Assembly (NCBI RefSeq): GCF_028389875.1
Contig: NC_084678.1
Coordinates: forward strand, 17,080,899-17,144,898
DNA length: 64,000 nt
Reading direction: 5' to 3'
Origin: Rhea pennata
Lineage: Eukaryota; Chordata; Aves; Rheiformes; Rheidae
The position numbers and the translations under genes were made by a program. Each line of letters starts with the position of its first letter. Within the stretch, counting starts at the first letter, position 1. The notes beneath the pieces are model-generated. The model searched no databases and was not told the DNA's origin. It saw only the letters and a program-made list of their open reading frames with translations. Below, in pieces: positions 43,098 to 58,000 of the stretch.

Positions 43098-46000
43098 GTA
43101 AGATGTCAGCCTCGTGCAGCGAGTGAGCAGCCAAGCTCTGACAGCTCTCTGGTTGCTCCCTGCCCGTGGGTCCTGCAGCCTCAGGGTGCGTGGAGCTGGG
43201 GAGGAGGCGGTAGGCTGCTTCCTTCGGGCCTGGCTCAGACCCACAAGGCTTCTTTCCTTGCAGAGCGGAGGTGTGCGAACTCGGCAATAGCTGCACCAAG
43301 GCCCATTCCACCGAGGAGCTGCAGGAGTGGATTCAGAGGGTGAAGGCTGCTGTAAAGAAAAAGAAACAGGCCATGAAGGATGGGCTCTTATCCTACCAGG
43401 ATCGGCTCATTGCTGAGTACCAGAAGTGCTCGAATGAGGTGTTCATTGTAAGTCCTGGGCGGAGGGTGGGAAGCCAGTTAGTTCTCTGGAGCAGAGTTTT
43501 TCTGCCGATGGTGTGAAGTCTCTTGTGTGAGAACTTGGGCATGAAACCGGGAGTTCACGTTTCTAATGATTTAATTGCCAGAGATGGACGAGATGCGTAA
43601 AGCTCTGGAAGGGCATGTTGCCATCGCTGTGACTTGCCGTTGCTGCTCTTTGGAAAAACTGAGCACCAGTGTTTGTTCCATTTGTCTGCTCTGAGCTGTG
43701 AGAATTTGCTGCCGGTCCTACCTGGGAAGGAGATAGCATAAAAGCGAAGGATGAAGATAGGCAGGTGGAAGGCTCTGTGGTTTGTCCTTGGAATACTGCC
43801 TTCAGCCCCCTCCTCTTGTGCCTCTCCTGTAGATGGCTGAGCACGTCGACGGTGTTACGGTTAGGTGTGAGCAGCCTCTGCATGTGCAGTCGGAGGACAG
43901 GAGGATGAAATACAGGTGGAAGTTCAGAGTTCACTCGCAGGTAAGCTTAATTCTGCATAAAGGGAGGTTAAGACCATGCTGGCTCTTGCTGAGAGCACCT
44001 GCTGCTGCGCACGGTCCCTGGTTTGGTTTCATCTGCTTGTTTTTTCTGTCTGTGAGGGGTCTTAGCACAAGTATAGGGATTTGGGGGATGTCCAAATGAG
44101 GACGTCAGGTATTCTGGAGTCTGCTGAGCAGAAGGTACTTTGCAGCCCTGAGCATGAGCTGTCATGGCCTGTGTTTGTGCTTGAGCTGTGGCCCTTCAGG
44201 GACACTGTGTGGGGTATGCAGTCATCTGTGTCTCTTGTCTCTTCTCATGTAGTGGGTCCCCAGTGTGCACTTAGCCGCTCTGAACGTGTCCTGGACATGA
44301 TCAGAAAGAGCATGATTCAGGCACCTTCCTGCCCAGAATATTTTGGGTGTTGAGGGGCAAGAGGCTGAGTCTAACTGTTTTCTGCCAGCTTATGAGATTT
44401 ACCATGGAAGACTATCTTAGCTGTTATACAGCTGAAACTTGAGGTTTTTAAAAGCTTAACATAATTGCTATGGGATTATGCGAGAAGTAAGTTCCTTTCT
44501 GGAGATTTTCAAGAACTCTGTGTAGCTTAAGTGTGGTGCTCTGGTCCTGCAACAGCTTTTTGTAGACAATGCTACTGGGAAGATCTCAGGTGCCATTGGG
44601 TCCATAGGGCTCTCCTTAAGGAAGTGGCCACAATGTTTTCTTGTCTCCTCAACTGGCAGGTGCCTCTGAAGCATGTGGCACTACTGAAGAGGGAACCTGG
44701 AGTCACCTTCTACCTCTCGGGGGATGGATTTTCACGAGGACTCCACTACATTAGAGGGGAGCGCTTGAACACTCTGCCCTCCTCCCCAAACACGTTCCTG
44801 GTGGAGGTTTGCATGGAGTGCTGTACACTGGGAGTCTTCGAGCAGTGGGTGGTGTTTGACTTCGGCAGTCGCCCTGTCCTCATCCAGAAAATCCAGGCCA
44901 GGATAGGCCGGCGGGAGCTTCCTTGTCAGATCCCAACCAACAGAGAGAGTAGCCGTCCTGTGAACTTTGCGCGATGGCACAGTGGTAACCGGGTCATCAT
45001 TCCCAGCGTGCTAAGGACCAGTGATGAGGTGGATCTGCTGGCCAGATACAAACCACCTGCTCTTTCTCTGGACTTTCGGCACGGGGGCGGTGCAAATGTT
45101 CCCATCACCCGTCTCACCTACAAGGACAGGATGCATGACTTCCTGTTCCGGGAAGAAGAAGCCGAACAGGCTCTCATTGCCAAGTAAGTACGTGTTGTGT
45201 ATCCAAATGGGTCCTCCTAGCTGTGGATCATAGACCCTGTTCTTGGGGCTGTGCAACTGTTGAAGATCTAGTCTCCATCTCTTCTGGGCTGGGTCCTTAG
45301 GCACCTGTTGGAGCTTCACAGAACAAATGGAAAGCTGCCAAGAAAGGTGTCTCCCTGGTTAGTGATAGGTGGGGAAGGACTGTGTCTTGCATTGTGGATG
45401 TGGTTTAGGTAGAAGCATGGTCCCTGTCTCCGTACTCAGATAGCCAGCAGGCACTCTCTGGGCGTAAGTGACAGTCACCCCTCTACAGTGGAGAGGGCAA
45501 TTACTGATGAACTCATCAGCTAGTTCTCTGCTGTTAATTTGGATGTTTCTGCCTTTCAGACTCAACCTCCGGGTCTCCATCTTGCTGACTCCGATGCTGC
45601 AAAGCCTTTCTATGGGGATGAAGTTTGCCCTGCCTGGTGAGCTGTTTGCTGAAGTGCCTACTCCTTATAACCTCTCACCAGACACAGATGAGGGGTATCT
45701 GCTGAACAGATCTGTGCCCATTGCTTTCCTGGCACTTGACCCACCGACAGACAATCGGGTTTATGAGGTCCATGTGGAAAATAAAGCCACGACGGAGAAA
45801 ACCATCTGGCTACAAATACCAAAGAGATGTTGCTCTGAGTTGAACTTCAAGCCAAACACCTTCCACAATGTGGAGATCCAGTTCCAAATTGACCGGCTGC
45901 TGTTCCGGCAGTGGCATCATGCTGTTGACCGCCTGTTGGATGAGAAGCTGGTCGTACCTGATGTTGCCAATTGTTCTATCCCATATTCTCCCGAGCTACC

Positions 46001-49000
46001 ACAGAAAGGGAACAGCAAGCAGAAACTAGCCATCTCCTTCATCATGGGCAAAGCAATCAGCAGCCGGCAGGTCCCACCTCTTCTGATCTACGGGCCTTTT
46101 GGCACAGGGAAGACATTCACCTTGGCCATGGCCACCATGGAGATCCTCAGGCAGCCCAACACGCGAGTGCTGATCTGCACTCACACTAACAGGTTAGCAA
46201 GGAGGAAGTGAAGAGGTAACCAAAGTCAGAGGCCTGGTTCCTGTGTTGGGTCAGTGCATGTGTGAAGGGATAAAGAGGAGCTAGCGTGGAGCTCCACGAG
46301 ATGGAGCTAAGCTGGCCTTTTCTTAATATATATTTCAATTAATAAATGAAAATGAACTATTTATTTAAATAAATTGTTCTAGCAATGTAGATCTGGTTTG
46401 ACTGCTGTTGAATCTGCCTTGAGAGAATCCAGGCCAAGACTGTTAAAATTAGAACAATTATGCTCAGAAGAGTGTCCATATCCATTCCTGCAGGCTGTTA
46501 CTGCCTTACTTTTTAATGTATAATAAATGGTAACTTCTAATCTTAGCCTATTCCAGGCTCTCTGATTGCGCTGAAGCTTGTTCTGTGCAGATCTTGCACT
46601 ATCCACCTGGGTTGAGGATGCTGGGAAGGTGAGCTGTCAGAACAGGGGTGCACTGGACCACATTTGTATAGCTTGATCCTGCAGAGATGCAGGCCTAGAT
46701 GTTTTGCTAGGCACACTGCGTTTTGAGTGTCATCTCCCTGTGAGCACTGAGGTGCCTTAGTCTCCAGTATCAATACATTTTTTAAACCATATTCTCAAAA
46801 TATGCTTGGAATTGGTGGTTGTGTAAATGCAGGCAACTTTGCACATATGTGAATAGCTCTTTTGAAGAGGGTTGTCAGCTAAAGCTGGGGGTGATTTTGG
46901 CACCTTGTTGATGAATGATTAAAGAGTACATTGAGGTGAAGGTCCTGTATAAGAACAGCTCTTAAATTCCTTGATGGTTTCCCCTCTTCTTCTCATGCAG
47001 TGCTGCTGACATCTACATCCGGGAGTATTTCCATAGCTATGTAACCAAAGGGCGACCATGGGCCGTTCCCTTGAGGATTATATCTACTGACCGTCCCATC
47101 AACCTGACAGATGCCATCACTCAGATGTACTGCTGTCTCTCTGCAGATCAGCGCTCCTTCAGGCACCCCACACGGGAGGAGATTGACAGGCACCGCGTAA
47201 TTATTACCACTTCTATGTTATCTAAGAACTTGAAGGTGGCTCCAGGTTACTTCACCCACATCATGATCGATGAAGCTGCTCAGATGCTGGAATGCGAAGC
47301 TTTGGTTCCACTCTCATATGCCACTTTTGAGACTCGGATTGTCCTAGCTGGGGACCACATGCAGATAACCCCGAAACTGTTCTGTGTTGGAGATGGACAA
47401 TCCGCTGATCATACTCTGTTAAACCGACTCTTCCAGTTTTACCAGAAGGAGAAGCATGAAGTGGCCAAGAAGAGCAGGATCATCTTCAATGAGAATTATC
47501 GTTCTGCTGCAGCCATAATTGAATTTGTCTCCAAGCACTTCTACGTTGGCAAAGGCAATGCTATTGAAGCCAGTGGGAACATCCCACCCCACCCAGAAAT
47601 CTATCCGCTCATGTTCTGCCATGTGCCTGGCGTGGCTGAAAGGGATATATCCATGATTTCCTGGCACAACACCTCAGAGATAATGCAAGTGATTGAGAAA
47701 GTGCAGGAGATATTTGAGAAGTGGCCAGATGAGTGGGGTGTCCAAAATCTGAAGAGGATCTGTGTGGTCTCCCATGGGACACAGGTGTGTAGGAGAACCA
47801 CATGTTCCTTAGCTGAAGGGGATATGCATGCACCTCTCTGAACACACTCTAAACGCTCCCTAGTAGATGCTGGACTCTGTTTGTGGTAAACCTGTCTCTT
47901 TCATGCTAGCCAGCTAGGGAATTTGAGAGTCTTGCATGCCAACAGTGTGTTTTTCTAGGTACGGTCCTAGGTAGCCTGGAATGGGCAGTCAGAGCCGAGA
48001 TGCCTCATAGTGGGATGGTTTAATTAAAGATTTCTTTTAGCATCCTCTGAGTAGGTTAACTGTAGCTCAGACTGGGAAAGCAGGCTGAAATCAGCACAAG
48101 ACATGAAATTTGTTGTCAGGTAACTTTCTTGTGGAACCTATAGTTGGAAAGGACATGTCTGTAGTGCTGAGGGTGCAGAGAGCTTGGATTTGGGGGCGGG
48201 GGGGAGAGAGGTTGGGCTTGGGGTTGGGCTTGTGGCTGGAAACCGCCCTCAGATTTGTGACTCTCTTTCTTACTAGGTTTCTGCAACAAGGCAAGAGCTG
48301 AGGAAGAGGCACCTACAAGATGTGGTGGTAGAAAACTATGAAAACTTGCCAGGTGTGTGTTCTGTGCAGTGGTTATTAATGCCTGGAGGCATTTTGAGGT
48401 CTCTTGTGCTCTAGGGAGAGCTTTAAACCACCGTGCAAAGGGCAGAGGGAACATATACAGGGTCATTAGCCAAGGTCCTTCTGGCACCTTAATCATTGTC
48501 AGCTCTCCCTTCAACATTTTAGCAAGGATGATGGAGCAAATGGGTCCTGATATGCACTTCCTCGTGGCTAGCATGGTGGTTTCTTCTGGCTGCTTTCTTC
48601 ACTGTGCCTGCTGTCCAGCTGCTGGCCATGTGCGTTTGTGCACAATTCTTATACTGGATACCTCAGCTTTTTAAAGCTCATCTAGCATGTATCCATACAT
48701 GCATTTCCATGCAAAATATTCCCGTTGATCTCATGGCAAAATACCTCTTTGGAACAGTGTGTGTCATTCTGTTAGCAAAGCATCCCAATCCTTCCCCATT
48801 GCTCTCCCACTGCTCCAGATGCTGGCAGCAAGTGGCCATGTCCCACTTCATGTTGATTAGAAGTGAGTGTGTGGATCTCCTCTGGCTGATTTCCATCCTT
48901 ATCTATTTGGTACCAGTAATTCTTTGATTTCATCCTTTTCTTAGTGAACAAGATTTCACACTGAATTAAATCTGTACCCAACTGTCAGCTTGTTAAAATT

Positions 49001-52000
49001 TATGGATGTTACTTTGTAGGAGGGTGAAAACCCTGCAAGTGGGAACTGATCAGTTTTAACCTTGGCTTCTGCTCACACCAGCAGCAAAGCACTGGCTTAA
49101 AGCATCCCAGAGACTTCAGCATGTGTGAATCATGTGAAGCTCCCAGTGTCAGTGGGGGAGGCTAGTAATAAAAATGAATTGAAACCAAGGTGGCCTGTGG
49201 GTACCAACTGCAGCATGTACTGCAGAACAGCTTAAAGGAGTCCACTGCACTTGATGATGAGAGGGGGATGGGATTGTTTTTGTCTTCAGTGACTTAGTTT
49301 ATGACTCATCCATGTTTTTATTATTACTATTTTTTATTGTACAGCTGGGACTTCTCATGGTGAGAATAACTGACCCTTGGGGTGTGATTCTAATCTCCAC
49401 ACCCTTTCTTTACAGTCTCTTTTCAGCTCTGAAATCACTAGGGTGCTCTTGCTGTTTGTTAATTGTAATGTGATCAGCCAGCAGAGCTGTCCTTGAAGGG
49501 ATGAGGGAGACTTGTGAATGGTCACTGTTCTTGTTCCTGCAAAATCCTCAGTTCCCCCAGGAATTGATTCAGAGAAGACTCCGCCCTTGCTTGTGAAGAG
49601 TGGATAGTGGGGGATGCTGGTGGCACTGTGAACTCGGTGCTGGTCCATGAGTGCTTAGTGCTGCACTAGTCCGCTGTCCTACCTCTTTCTGCACGCTTCC
49701 CTCCCCTCCCTGGTGTTTGCGCAGTGGTGCCCTCATGGTGTCTGTCCTGGCTTACACGTGAAAGCCCTCATGTAATGCAGTGTAGGTGTGTAGAGATACA
49801 TACAGCAGCCAGACAAGGTCTTTCCCCTTGGGTTCCCAAGACTGACTTCTTGCTTGTCCCCTCCTGTGCAGGCCGAGAGTTCCGAGTCATCATCATCAGC
49901 ACAGTCCACACCAGCGAGAGTCTGCGCAGCTCTGCCTCCCACCACTTGGAGTTCTTCAATGAAGCCAGAGTGCTCAACACCATCATGACCAGGGCTCAGT
50001 CATTGGTGGTTGTGGTGGGGGATGCTGTGGCCTTGTGTTCCCATGGCCAGTGCAGCAAGGTATGGAAACGCTTCATCCAGGAGTGCATTGAGAAGGGAAG
50101 CGTGACTCCGGAGAACCTGACAATGGCGCAGATCAAACAGGCTGCATGCGACAAGGATAGCTGGAGGAGAAGGAGCCCGGAGGGGGATGAGGAGGACAGC
50201 GACACGGATTCCTGGAGCTCTGAGGCTGATAGTATAAATCCTGATGATCCAATTCTCCAGGAACTCTTAGATGAGAGCAAGAATGTTTTGGTGACAGTGT
50301 CTGAAGAAGGGCTGCTGAATGTGAAGCATGAGGCTTCAAACCATTGGGAAAACAGACAGGAATATGTCAGCTTCTCCTCTCAGATGATGCAGGAGTATCT
50401 GCACATGCACCCCAAAATGTACAAGAGGTGCGAGTTGATCAAAGAGGGATTTGACAGAGCTTCTGCCTTCACCATCAATGACTTCCCAGGTATGACCATT
50501 CAGATCAAAGGCAGAGTTCACTGTGGGACGGCCTTCACAGGGGATGAAGTGCTTGTGGAAATCCTGCAGAGCAGCACGGCTGACAGTGGCTGCCTCCGCC
50601 CTCAAGGAAGGGTGGTGGGCATATTAAAACGTGCAGAGAGAGAACGGACTTTTATCTGCATGATGGATGAGTTCGATCCCCGGGTGATGATACCCATTGA
50701 TCGCACTGTCACCAAAATATTTGTCCCAGGGCTGAAAGAAAAACCAAATGTCATTCCCATCCGAAGGCTTGTCAATGGGAAGTACAGAGTGGTCAGCTGC
50801 GAGAAGATCAGCCAGGAGACAAGGAGATGCCAGCTCTTCTGTGTTCAGATTATCTCCTGGCGGGAAGGGTTTTACTACCCTTTGGGGATAATAACTGAGA
50901 TTCTGCATGTTGCGTTAACATTGGAAGAAGGCCTAAAGATCCTTGACATGGAGTATGGTTTGGAAAATAAATATCCAGCTGTCGTTAACAGGGAATTAGC
51001 CAAATACACCTCCAGCAAACCAAATTTCATCAAGGAAAACCTGAAGGATTGTCGGAGTTACCTGACCTTCACTGTTGACCCCGAAGGTGCTAAGGATTTA
51101 GATGATGCTGTTAGTGTTAGGGATCTTGGAGGCCATTATGAGATTGGGATCCACATTGCAGATGTGGCTGGCATCATTCCCAAAGGCAGTGCCTTGGACA
51201 TGGAAGCAAAGAAACGGGGTGCCACATACTATGCTCCTGACCGGGAGCCACTCAGCATGTTCCCACCCCAAATTAGCCAGGGAATCTGTAGCCTCCTGCC
51301 GCAGGAAGATCGTCGTGTGATCTCATTGTTTGTCACTGTAGAAAAGACGACTGATGTGGTGATAGAGGGAATCTTCACCATGTCTGTGATCCGCTCAGAC
51401 AGGCAGCTGTCCTATGAAGAAGCAGAGCTCTTCATTAAGAACCACTACAGGGGAGAGGCAGATGCCCTTCGCTTTAATACGCTGGAGGACTGCATAGCTG
51501 TGGCTTATCACTTCTCCAGGATCCACCGGAAGTTTCGGCTTCAGGAGGACTGTTTCTATGACCGAATGGATGAAGAAAGCTCTCCGGGTAACAGAAGTTC
51601 CCATCAGATGATAGAAGAGTTCATGATCATGTTCAACAGTTTTGTGGCTGAATTCCTAACCAACCAGGAGGACACCAGAAGCATCACTCCTCTCCGGTGT
51701 CAGAGTGAGCCAAACCCTCAACAAATATCACTCATGAAAAGCAAATACAGCCACATCATTCCTTTGTCCATCCATCTCTCACATCATCTGGGAGATGTGC
51801 TTCCCAGTCAAGTTTCACCAAAAGATGTGGAGTTCAGCCTCCTGGCCCCGCTTTGGGAGCACCTACAGTCAGCTGCTAATGTCTACGATTTCCACAAGAT
51901 GCTAGACCTTATTGTCACTGATGACATCCACCCAAAGCTGGCCCCTGTGGCACTAGAGTTCAGGAGAATGCTCAGCCGCTCTTATTTCAGTCGCTCCAAC

Positions 52001-55000
52001 TCCACTGCCCAGTCAAAAGCAGGCCATTACTCCTTGCATGTTGACTCGTACACCTGGGCTTCCTCTCCCATCCGCCGATACGTGGATGTAGTAGTCCAGC
52101 GGCACCTTCATTCTGTGCTCCGCAAGAAGCCGGTTGCCTATTCTTTGGAGGACATTGAGTTTCTCTGTCATGACTTCAACAGAAAGAATTCCAGGGCCAT
52201 GATGTACAAGAAGAGGGCCCACTGCCTGCAGATGGCCACTCAGCTGAAATCGCAAGTCCTGCAGAAGTTTGCCTTTGTAGTGGATATCGAAGGGATGAAC
52301 AAGTACTTTAAAGCCTTGTTTCCACTGAACAAAGAGACTCTTCCTGATCCTCAGTCAATTAACTACAGGGCTCTTCAGCTAATAGAGCAGCCCACGTTCA
52401 ACAAGGAGCGGAACAGCATGAGGCTAATGTGGAAGAAGAGAGTGTATTCTGTGGTAACGAATAAGGAGCACAGCCTGAAGGAGGGGCCTCTCTATGACCG
52501 CAGTGTCACCCTCTTCAGAGCCCAAGTTTGGCAAAACGTGCTCTCAGCCATCAAAAGTGAGAAGTTTGAGAATGTGGCCCCTCTCCTTCAGAAGGGTGAG
52601 GATCACCGCAAGCGGCAAGTGGGGTGGATAAGTAAAAGCCCATGCTTGCACTATGTGGAGCTGTCTCTGGAGCTGAGCACTGGCGATGCTCTGCAGTTCC
52701 AGCTCACTACAGACGTGTACCGGGGATTCCTGGTGCCCTTTGTGCAGCTGTGGTGCGTAACGCCGGGTTTTGACATCTGTCTGCAGCACACAGAAAAGCC
52801 CATCGATTGCTTCTCTGCATATGCTACTCAGTCATCCAAAGACAAGTACAAAAACGCAGTGGAGTATAACAAAGTGTGGATGGCAATGAGCGCCATGGAA
52901 TCTGCTTCATGTGCAGTGGCCGAAAATGACTCCATTGTCCTCCAAGATGTCAAAATTACCTGGGCAAAGCAAAGGACAAGCAAAGGGCAGCTGCAAGGGA
53001 CCTTCTCTGTAACCAAAAGCTTTTTGGAAGAGTGTTCCGTTGAAGTGGACTTCAACCACTGTTACCTGTGCATTCGCTTAAGTGGGCTGGACCTTGGGAG
53101 CTTCAAAAGCGATGAGGATTGCCTTAGCTGCGGCCTCCAGGAGCTGACTTTGTTTAACAAGGGCAGATCAGAAAGCAAACTTGTGGTTGATCCAAATACG
53201 TACACGTGGGTGGCTCATGGGCTCACTGAAGAATTTGGTGACGATGAGAAGTCAGACAGGAATAGTCAGCAGACATTGAATTTTTACATCCACTCTATGT
53301 CTATGGAGAATATTCCCGTGGAAATCTCGCAGGACTCTGCCAGGTTCACAGTGGAGCTCATTCCAAAGATGTTGCCAGATGTGTAAGTGTGCCTAGCATT
53401 CATTCTCTAATTAACCTGTCAGTTCAAACAGAGTAACAGCTTCCCGTGAGACTCCTCTGCTAAACCAGATGAGTTTTGCTCGTTGGTATGGCTGAAAATT
53501 TGTCTTTATTTAGCGTCAACTGGCCGTTGACTTTCTGTGGGGGTTGCAGCATTTCTCCAGATGTTTTCATGCTCTCCAGATTGACCTTGAGAACGGGGTT
53601 GAGGAGATAGGGGAAGGTATCATACTAAAGTTGCCCTGGATGTCTGTTTCTTATGTTAGTGATTGCTTCAATATGCGTCAGAAAAGGCGGTGTGAAACAC
53701 TGGCTCAGGATTTGTTTAGCAGACAGGTACTCCCTGATTTGCCATTCATTTTCCTTTGTTGTTGCTGTGAAGCATGATCTGCTAGTATTAGAGAAGAGCT
53801 GATGCCTATTTTGCCCTTCTTTGTACTCAGTATGGACTGATAATTGCACCTGAGTTACTGTAGCTTTCCTCAGGGCAGAATGTGTTTCCCTTTATGTCTT
53901 GAATTTTAGGAAAAAAATGGAAGTTAATCCAATAAAATGGATTGAAGACATAATAAAATGGAGGTGGGCTGTACTCCTTGCTCTCAACATCTTTGCCAGC
54001 TCAGTTCTTCAGACAGTTGAGAAATAGTCACGGCTACAAAATAGCAGAATAAGACTCATACACAAATTGTTTTAAGCCCTTTGTGGAAGGATTTAATGCA
54101 AGACTGAAGCAAAGAGAGAATAAATAAAACAATTGTACAAAGCTGTGTTATATTCTTCAATATTTTATGTCACACTTCATTCATTCTTGGTTTTTTTTGT
54201 CCATCAGACGGAAAGAAAATGCAATTTGGAAGCTAAAGTATGCCTCCAACCTTGCTAGAAGCATCGCACTAAACCATGAACCTCCTACGAAAGGTAGGTA
54301 CTTTAATATTCATCTTTTTTAGGCTATGACTACTTGCTTTTGGCCAGGTAGGTGTCCTGGCAGTTTCTGTGGGTCATTGCCATAGGAATCACGCTTGCAG
54401 ACCATCAAGCCTGCACAGCACACACCTCTCTTCTCTTTAGCTGGGAAGCTCCCCTGCCAAGGGCAGGAAAGGAGTTGTAACACTGCTAGAGTAAAAGTAA
54501 TGTAGGTGCAGGCTGCCATAATGGAGAGTGATGCAGGTGATGTTTTAATCCCCTGGACTCACAGAGAAGGTTCATGGGCAGAATTTATTGGCATGAGACT
54601 AAGATTGTGTTTGGGAAGTCTTGTAACTGGGGCACGGTTGCTTGGTACCTGCTGTGTCCTTCCATTGAACTGCCTGTGTACTCCCTTCAGTAACTTGTTC
54701 TAAACTTGTTTACTTGTTGTCTTACCCTAACAGTGATAACATCCAAACTCCTGCTGCAAAAAACCTTTGATCTCCCTGGGAGTCAAAGGAAGCTCAACCA
54801 GAGTCAGAACCAGGCAATTCTAAATGCTCTAAAAAAATCCTTCACACTCATCCAAGGCCCACCAGGTAAGGGTGAGGGGACGTGCATGTATATGTCCTTT
54901 GCTGTTAAAGGCAGGTTAGAACTAGCCTGTTCTGGTCTGTTGCTTTGTGTTTTTTTTTTTTTTTTTTTTTTTGGGGGGGGGTGTGTAGTATTGATTTCCA

Positions 55001-58000
55001 TAGGACCCTTGGTGAGACAAGGGAAGGTAGAGTGGGTTGGCATCACACACAATTGTTTAAGGCAATCCCCTGGTTCTAGTCTCAAGATTGATCATTTGGA
55101 TGCCAAACTAGAGCAAGGGTGTAGTTATTAAAGTGTTCTCAACCTTCTTGCTTTTTTAGGCACAGGGAAAACCGTTGTTGGAACTCACATCGTCTACTGG
55201 TTCCATAAGCTGAACCAGGAGATCATTGAGAAGGAGCAACTAGAATCCTTGGATGAAGAAGAGGACAAAGCGAACAAGTGCATCTTGTACTGTGGCCCAT
55301 CCAACAAGTCTGTTGACGTTGTTGCTGGTAATTATTTGTTCTAAGCCCCTAAAGGAGCTTATACTAGTGGGAGGGAGAACACGTGCCTGTGATTAGGAAG
55401 CTGGGAGACAGGAGTGGCAGAAAGCTTAGTCTGCTCCTTAGAGCAGACCCTTCGCGGAAGGGTGAGGACAAGTAACGTTGGGTTTGATGAGCAAAGGATG
55501 AGGAGGAAGGGCTAGTGTGTGGTGAATGCGGGACATCTAGAGCAAAGTGTGGGGTTTTTCATCAGCACCTGTGCCTGGCATCATCTGACCAGAGCTGTTC
55601 TCCTTCCCCAGAGATGCTACTGAAAATGAAGGACCTGAGACCTTTGAGGGTTTATGGTGAGGCAATTGAGACGATGGAATACCCGTACCCAGGGAGCAAC
55701 CGGCACCTCTCCCGAAAAGCCTTGCGGGACGCAAAACCAAAGCATGAACTCAGGTAGGAGTATGGGGCACCACAGGCTCTGAAAGCTGTGGGCAGTGGTG
55801 TTTACTGCAGCTGGAAAGCTGAGCAAGCCAGAGCAAGCACGATTTCTGCTCTGCTGCTGCAGAGCAGCACTGGTGTCTCTCTGGGAGACTGTGGGAGGGA
55901 GGCTGCCAAAGTCCTCGTCCGGATGGTGGTGCCAGGCAGGAGTTGGCATGGGGAGCCCGAGGCTGTTGAAGGTTTATAGTGGCGTTGTCCCTGTGACCTC
56001 TGTAAGGAAGCAGCAGGCCTGTGGTTCAAAATATAAACTAGCTCTTCTGGTGGCACTCCCATTATTAGACTGTTTTGTACTTATTTTTTTTCATAAGAAA
56101 GTGTATAGTCTAATGTAGCACTTGATCACAACACCCAGATTGTTGAAAACTTCCTAGATCTTTTCATCTTTCTTTTAAACAGCTCTAAAAATCTCTTGAC
56201 TTTGTTACAGCTTGTAACTGTTTTAAGAAAAAAAACATGTTACGTATTGTAACCTCAAGGATGAACTAAGTGTAAGGTCTATAAAAATGGAAATGTCGGG
56301 CTGTGACTTTTTTAGCTAAGCTAGTTTCTCCACGTAGACAAGTGTTGTATGCCTCAATGTAGAGGAGATCACTTGGGCCTGTGTGTGGAAAGTATGGAAA
56401 GTATTTCTGCAAAGTAAAAAGAAAAAAATTGACTCTTTATTTAGTGAAATAATCCTGCATCATCGAATCCGACGGCCATCCAACCCTTTTTGGCAGAAGA
56501 TCTGTGAATTTGATGAACGAGTGAGGAGAAGAGAACAGATATCAGAAGAAGAGATAAAGAAGTGAGTAAAAAGAGACCCTGGTGAGAGATGGCTCTTTCT
56601 GGCCGTCTGCCGCTACTAAAGAAGTGCTGCCTAAAATAGCACAGTCCAACAGTCTTCCTCACCTGATAAGTAGTCTGGGCTATAGTTTCTAGGCCTCGGC
56701 TGCTAGAAGCTGGTAGAGCTCCATGAAAGTCATGTGATTTGTTCCGGTTCATTCAAGCCCAGGGAGCAGATGAAAACATGAAAACAGCAGGAAGCTGTGT
56801 ATTTCCCTTAGGAGATTTAGAATGGCGATAAAAAGTGATCCTGTTTGAACGCAGCATAGCCCATGCTGCGCAGGTACTGTTAGCCTGGAGCCTCCTGGTA
56901 CCTGGAAGTACCGTTAGCCACTTTCCCTTGTGAAGGGAGCACAGTGGCGCTTTGCTGAGGGCTTGTGCTACAGTACGGAGCCTCCAGAATCCTGTTTGGG
57001 TGCTGTTCTCTGTCTGGACCAAAAGTTACGTTACGAACGTGGCGCTTGCATCCCCATGAGTCGCTGGCCTGCTGGCTTCAGAACAAAGCATTCTCCTACT
57101 GGGTGTACCGAAAGCCTTTTACTGGGAACACTAGCTCACCCTGGGGAAGGAGGGGAGCCATAATCGTTTGAGAAAGTATAGCCTCTACCTGGTTCCTGTA
57201 CTAGAAACCTGGAGGTGCTTCCCCTGTGCATAACCTGGTGTCTCTGCATTGGCTCTCAGGTACAAAAATCTGCTGACAGCTGCACGTGCCCGTGAACTAG
57301 CATGCCATGATGTGATCCTGTGCACGTGCTCTGCCGCATCTGCCCCCTGCCTGGAGAAGCTGAATGTTAAGCAGATCCTTATTGACGAGTGCGCCATGTC
57401 CACGGAGCCCGAGACTCTCATCCCCTTGGTCAGCCATAAGTACGCTGAAAAGGTGAGCACCTTGCAAAGATGCATCTCTAGGGCAGTTGCTCAGAGCTGT
57501 TGAGTCTACACACACGTTCCACCCCTTACCATCCTGCTCTTGCAAGTTTAGACTATGTTTTAAGGTTGTTCTGATAGTACCCATGATGATGTATCAGCGT
57601 TTGGTCTTCAGGCAGTCATTTTCTCAGAGGTATAACTCCATTAACTGTAAAGTCTTGAGGCACACACAGTACATAAGTAATCTTACTGGAAGCATGAGCT
57701 ATACATTATCTGTCCTTATCATATAAAGCAGAGTCCTAAGACCTGCTGTAGACCTGAAAACTACAGCAGAGAACTATTGCCTTACTTGCCTCTTTGCTAT
57801 GTGTCAGCTCAGCTCCCTGCCTCCTAGTTACACCCATACTGTCTCCCCTAAATTTGTACTTGGCTTTCTGTAGGAAAAAAATGGTGGCATGGATGTAGTT
57901 TTGGTCATCTTTGCAGGGTGAGCATCTCAGCCACCAGAAAATGTGCCGACCCAGGTACAAATTATCAACATAGCAAGAAGTATAGAGGAGATCTTGGTAA

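Noticed and set aside
49724-49871. ATG at 49724 as an independent start for the giant HELZ2 exon
   Set aside because: The GTGCAG acceptor at 49871 joins in frame to exons encoding the rest of helicase 1; the upstream part lacks conserved sequence. An internal start is not needed.
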